A stretch of DNA of 64,000 bases. Origin: Fratercula arctica (Eukaryota > Chordata > Aves > Charadriiformes > Alcidae). The position numbers and the translations under genes are program-made. Shown here piece after piece: positions 61,301 through 64,000 of the stretch; the stretch's first letter is position 1, and every line of letters starts with the position of its first letter. Below the pieces are notes generated by a model. The model was not told the DNA's origin. It ran no database searches and saw nothing but the letters and a program-made list of their open reading frames with translations. The stretch covers positions 29,197,589 through 29,261,588 of the forward strand of contig CANTUZ010000011.1 of NCBI GenBank assembly GCA_947846985.1, written 5' to 3'.

Positions 61301-63430
61301 TTTCTGTGATAAAAATAAACTATTGTTTTGGGGTTTTTTTTCTCCCTGTAGAGTGGTATCTATCATGTTCAGCAGGAAACCAGGACTATTTGTTTTTCAA
61401 AGGTAGCTTTTTGGAATTAATTACTCTGGCGTTAGACTAAGTGACAAAACAGGTAGTATAGAACTGAGGGTAACACGAAATTTTTGTCTCACAGCTTTTT
61501 AGAGTCAAATTATTCTCCCAACCTGACTGACAGTATACCATTTAATCACTATTACAGCCAAGACATACTAAAAAGAAAAAATCCTAGATTTTTCACTGCT
61601 CGTTATGTTTATTTCAGTTTTTAATTGCTGGCTTAATTTTTTAATGCCAACAAGAGACGGGTGTTGCAACTGTTTAAGCCAAATATATATAATGAAAACT
61701 TAATAGATGCCCCCTGTTTAAGATTCAGTTAGGGTTTCTTCTATCTGATGGCACCGTGTCAAACATGACAGCTGCTCTTCAGTGCCTGATGTCCAGCCCA
61801 CCTGAGGTACCGCTGCTACATCTCCTGAGTTTGTGTGTTGTTTTGCTGATAGTCAGAACTGGCAGACAGTTAAAATCTCCACTGTAACGTTAATTATTAA
61901 GCTGTTTCCCAAGATGTCAGAGCAAAGATGGCATTTGCAAAATGGCTGTCAACATTCAGGCTGAAAAATAGTAGTTTAGCTTTATTAACCACTCTCTCTA
62001 CTCTGATTGTCAGGAATCAGCAAAAGGCAAGGCTTTATAGTGTACCGTCAAACTTGTGGATGCTGCCTGACGAGCCCTCTTTTTGATGAGCCCTTTTTTG
62101 ACACTGAGGGTTGCAAAGAAAAGAAGAAAACTGAGCAGCACCTGCTGACATGCATGGGTATTGTGGCTCAGGGTACTGCGATAAATCAGGTTAAATGAGA
62201 AAGCTGTTTTATGATATTCTCATCCTCCAGCAAACTCTTCCCACCTTCTGCCACGGTTTGTTGCCTATCTTAGTTCTGCAGATAAAACTCTTTATTGGGT
62301 CATAATATAGACTGGATGTCTAAAAGCCATGTGCATCACAGGGAGGATGAGAGCAGCATATAACCAGAGGGCTGAGCAGCTACAAGGGGAAAGACTCAGG
62401 GCCAGTGTCAGTCATCCTGGGTTTGCTAAAAACCAACCAAAAATCATCAGCATTTGCTGATCCTCACAAGACCAAGCAGCGATTTTTATATTAGACACAA
62501 CCTGCAAAAACTTTCAGAGGCAACCTTAAAAATGACAAAGTAGTCCTCACATGGGATGTGGTCCTTTTGAAACCAATTAGATAACATCTTTTGTATGCCA
62601 CATGATGTGGGTTTTCAGGTGAAACAGATGTAAACGTATATTAGTTTAAAAAAGCCACGTGTGAAAACTTGCCAGCAAAACTGTCAGTCAGCAGTGTTTC
62701 AAAAATTACATCACTGGGGCAGGTGAACTTACCCGCCAGAGTTTCCACATTCATGTCTTCAGCAGAAAGGAGGGGGGCCCATTTTAACCCATTGTCCTTT
62801 AAAATGTGGCAGAGCATACAGAACTGAACACAAAAATAGCACATCCAGCATACAACAATAACCCCACATTTGGAAATGAATTAAGGAAAAAGACCTTCCA
62901 AAAGGATGCATTATTTCAAAAGATAGTGACCTCAACAATAGAAAACTATAAAATGAAGATGAATTCTTATGAAACTGTTGCTCTTGGAGTTCTGTTAGAA
63001 AGCACAGTTGCCATACTAAAATGAAAGTAGAAAATTAAGTCTAAAATAATTGGATGTTTTTCCTGACTATTGTATTGCTGACAACGGACATATTTTCTAG
63101 TCTCTGGCAAAAAATTAGAAAAGCCCCTTTATTTAGGAGTAGAACTGCCTGTGGAGGCATCACCAATGATTTGTGAGGTAAGTCCAATACGAAAGAGAAT
63201 TTCCAGCCACAGAATATTTTCCTCTCTTTACTTTTAGTAAGAGAGCACAAAACAAAGCAAGCAGCGAAGAAGCCCTGACTTTCAGCTGAGGCATCTGACA
63301 AGAACGCAATTGTGAGGACAGGAGAAGTGGGACAATTAATTGCCAGACTGAAAGCAGACTGTGGCTGAAAAAAAGAGGGAAGAAGAAAGTTTTTGTTAAG
63401 GAACTGCCGGCGTGGATGTGGGATGATTGA
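58320..63430. other. Non-coding stretch, no gene seen
   Basis: AT-rich DNA with a TTTG microsatellite at 61088-61110. The longest frame of the window (178 codons, - strand, 60830-61366) crosses that microsatellite and has no recognisable domain. No transposon or RNA gene supported. Confidence 0.5.
61088..61110 (+). repeat. (TTTG)n microsatellite
   Basis: About four TTTG units inside a T-rich stretch. Confidence 0.9.
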
Positions 63431-63446
63431 TCAAGTCAGCGGCGTA

Positions 63447-63560
63447 ATGTCTCGGAGGCTCAGGAAGAGGACATGGAAAGACAAGGTAAAGAACTTATTT
63501 TTAACTGTATATGCATTTTTTTCTTTTTCCCTTCCTAGGACAGAGAAAAGGTGGGGATGT
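63447..63560 (+). other. Possible splice signals around a short open frame
   Basis: An ATG at 63447 begins a short basic frame (MSRRLRKRTWKDK), followed by a donor-like AAG|GTAAAG (boundary after 63485). A strong acceptor-like site, a long pyrimidine tract ending TTCCTAG|GA, follows with its AG at 63537-63538. The interval between the two is only 53 bp, shorter than almost all vertebrate introns, so they are unlikely to pair with each other. Either could belong to a longer transcript. The frame also stays open across the interval, to a TAG at 63636-63638. Confidence 0.15.
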
Positions 63561-63777
63561 GAGTGGAAGAAAGGACATTTTTGGCCAAATCCTGTCCGCT
63601 TCTGCTTGTGTCGATTCTTTTCCTGCCTCTCTTTTTAGGGTGAAAAAAAATTAAAACATATACCCTAATATGTCCTTTTTTAAAAATAGGTGAAGCTACA
63701 AGACTTATTTGAAGCTGTTGCCATGGAGAAGCTGTTCAACTGAAGAATAATTACTAGGGCAAAATCACATACAATAT

Positions 63778-63830
63778 GGGGATTGATCCTTCAGCTTTTA
63801 CCCATGCGAAACTCCCACTGAAGTCAATTT
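63778..63830 (+). mobile_element. Half of an ancient palindromic repeat
   Basis: GGGATTGATCCTTCAGC, then TTACCCATGCGAAACTCCCA and CTGAAGTCAAT, match in order and spacing, as far as I can recall, one arm of an old amniote palindromic repeat in which TTACCCATG, ACTCCCATTGAAGTCAATGG and a GATCCT block recur. The second arm is absent or unrecognisable. No family name is claimed. Confidence 0.4.
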
Positions 63831-64000
63831 GTTATCACACATTTTTAGCAAGTCGGGAAAAGAAAAAAAAACCCTCATATTTCACTCCTACTAAAAGAAA
63901 AAAAAATAAATTGTTTGCGTAACACAGCAGAGAGGATAAGCTTTTTCAGCAAAAGTCTTTTTTCTAAAGAAGACTCTGCAAGCCCCTTGTAGCACAGGTG
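63831..64000. other. Terminal AT-rich stretch
   Basis: A-rich DNA without recognised features up to the end of the window. Confidence 0.5.

Noticed and set aside
60830..61366. Longest open frame of the window (178 codons, - strand)
   Set aside because: It crosses a TTTG microsatellite, gives an Asn/Lys/Thr-rich low-complexity centre, has no recognisable domain, and its length is only slightly beyond what chance gives in 64 kb of AT-rich DNA read in six frames.
1..64000. CRISPR arrays, operons, ribosome binding sites and other prokaryotic systems
   Set aside because: CR1 elements, microsatellites and the lack of coding density show this is vertebrate nuclear DNA. No direct-repeat/spacer array was seen.

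Overview
This window looks like ordinary AT-rich, non-coding vertebrate nuclear DNA, most likely from a bird. The main evidence is two CR1-type non-LTR retrotransposon copies. One is about 1.18 kb on the + strand and ends in the CR1 3' signature ATTCTATG. The other is about 0.32 kb on the - strand and starts with the complement of that signature. A third, much older CR1 3' end lies near 54.9-55.0 kb. Few clear transposons, many homopolymer runs and no dense SINE content fit a bird intergenic desert or a very large intron. Crocodilian or turtle DNA is not excluded, and I cannot name the species, chromosome or neighbouring gene.

Layout. From 1 to 36.5 kb there is single-copy AT-rich sequence with short GC/CpG-rich patches (about 3.05-3.19, 16.6-16.8, 17.9-18.3, 18.74-18.85, 19.15-19.29 and 22.98-23.15 kb), simple repeats, a C15A14 junction at 20.0 kb, an old palindromic repeat at 27.7 kb, two adjacent tandem duplications at 28.77-28.99 kb and a G-quadruplex motif at 29.95 kb. 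From 36.5 to 37.7 kb lies the 5'-truncated CR1 with recognisable reverse transcriptase motifs and three +1 frame breaks. From 37.7 to 57 kb comes more single-copy DNA with the second CR1, another old repeat relic (39.4 kb), a tRNA-like segment (54.4 kb) and the old CR1 end. At about 57.3-58.3 kb there is a broken coding-like block, the most interesting unexplained stretch. From 58.3 to 64 kb the DNA is again mostly featureless, with possible splice signals near 63.5 kb and an old repeat half-site near 63.8 kb.

No intact host protein-coding gene, rRNA, tRNA or CRISPR array could be supported. The open frames are almost all of the length expected by chance in AT-rich DNA. There is no operon-like or cooperating gene set here. 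The elements are independent relics embedded in non-coding sequence, some of which may be regulatory; showing that would need cross-species alignment.
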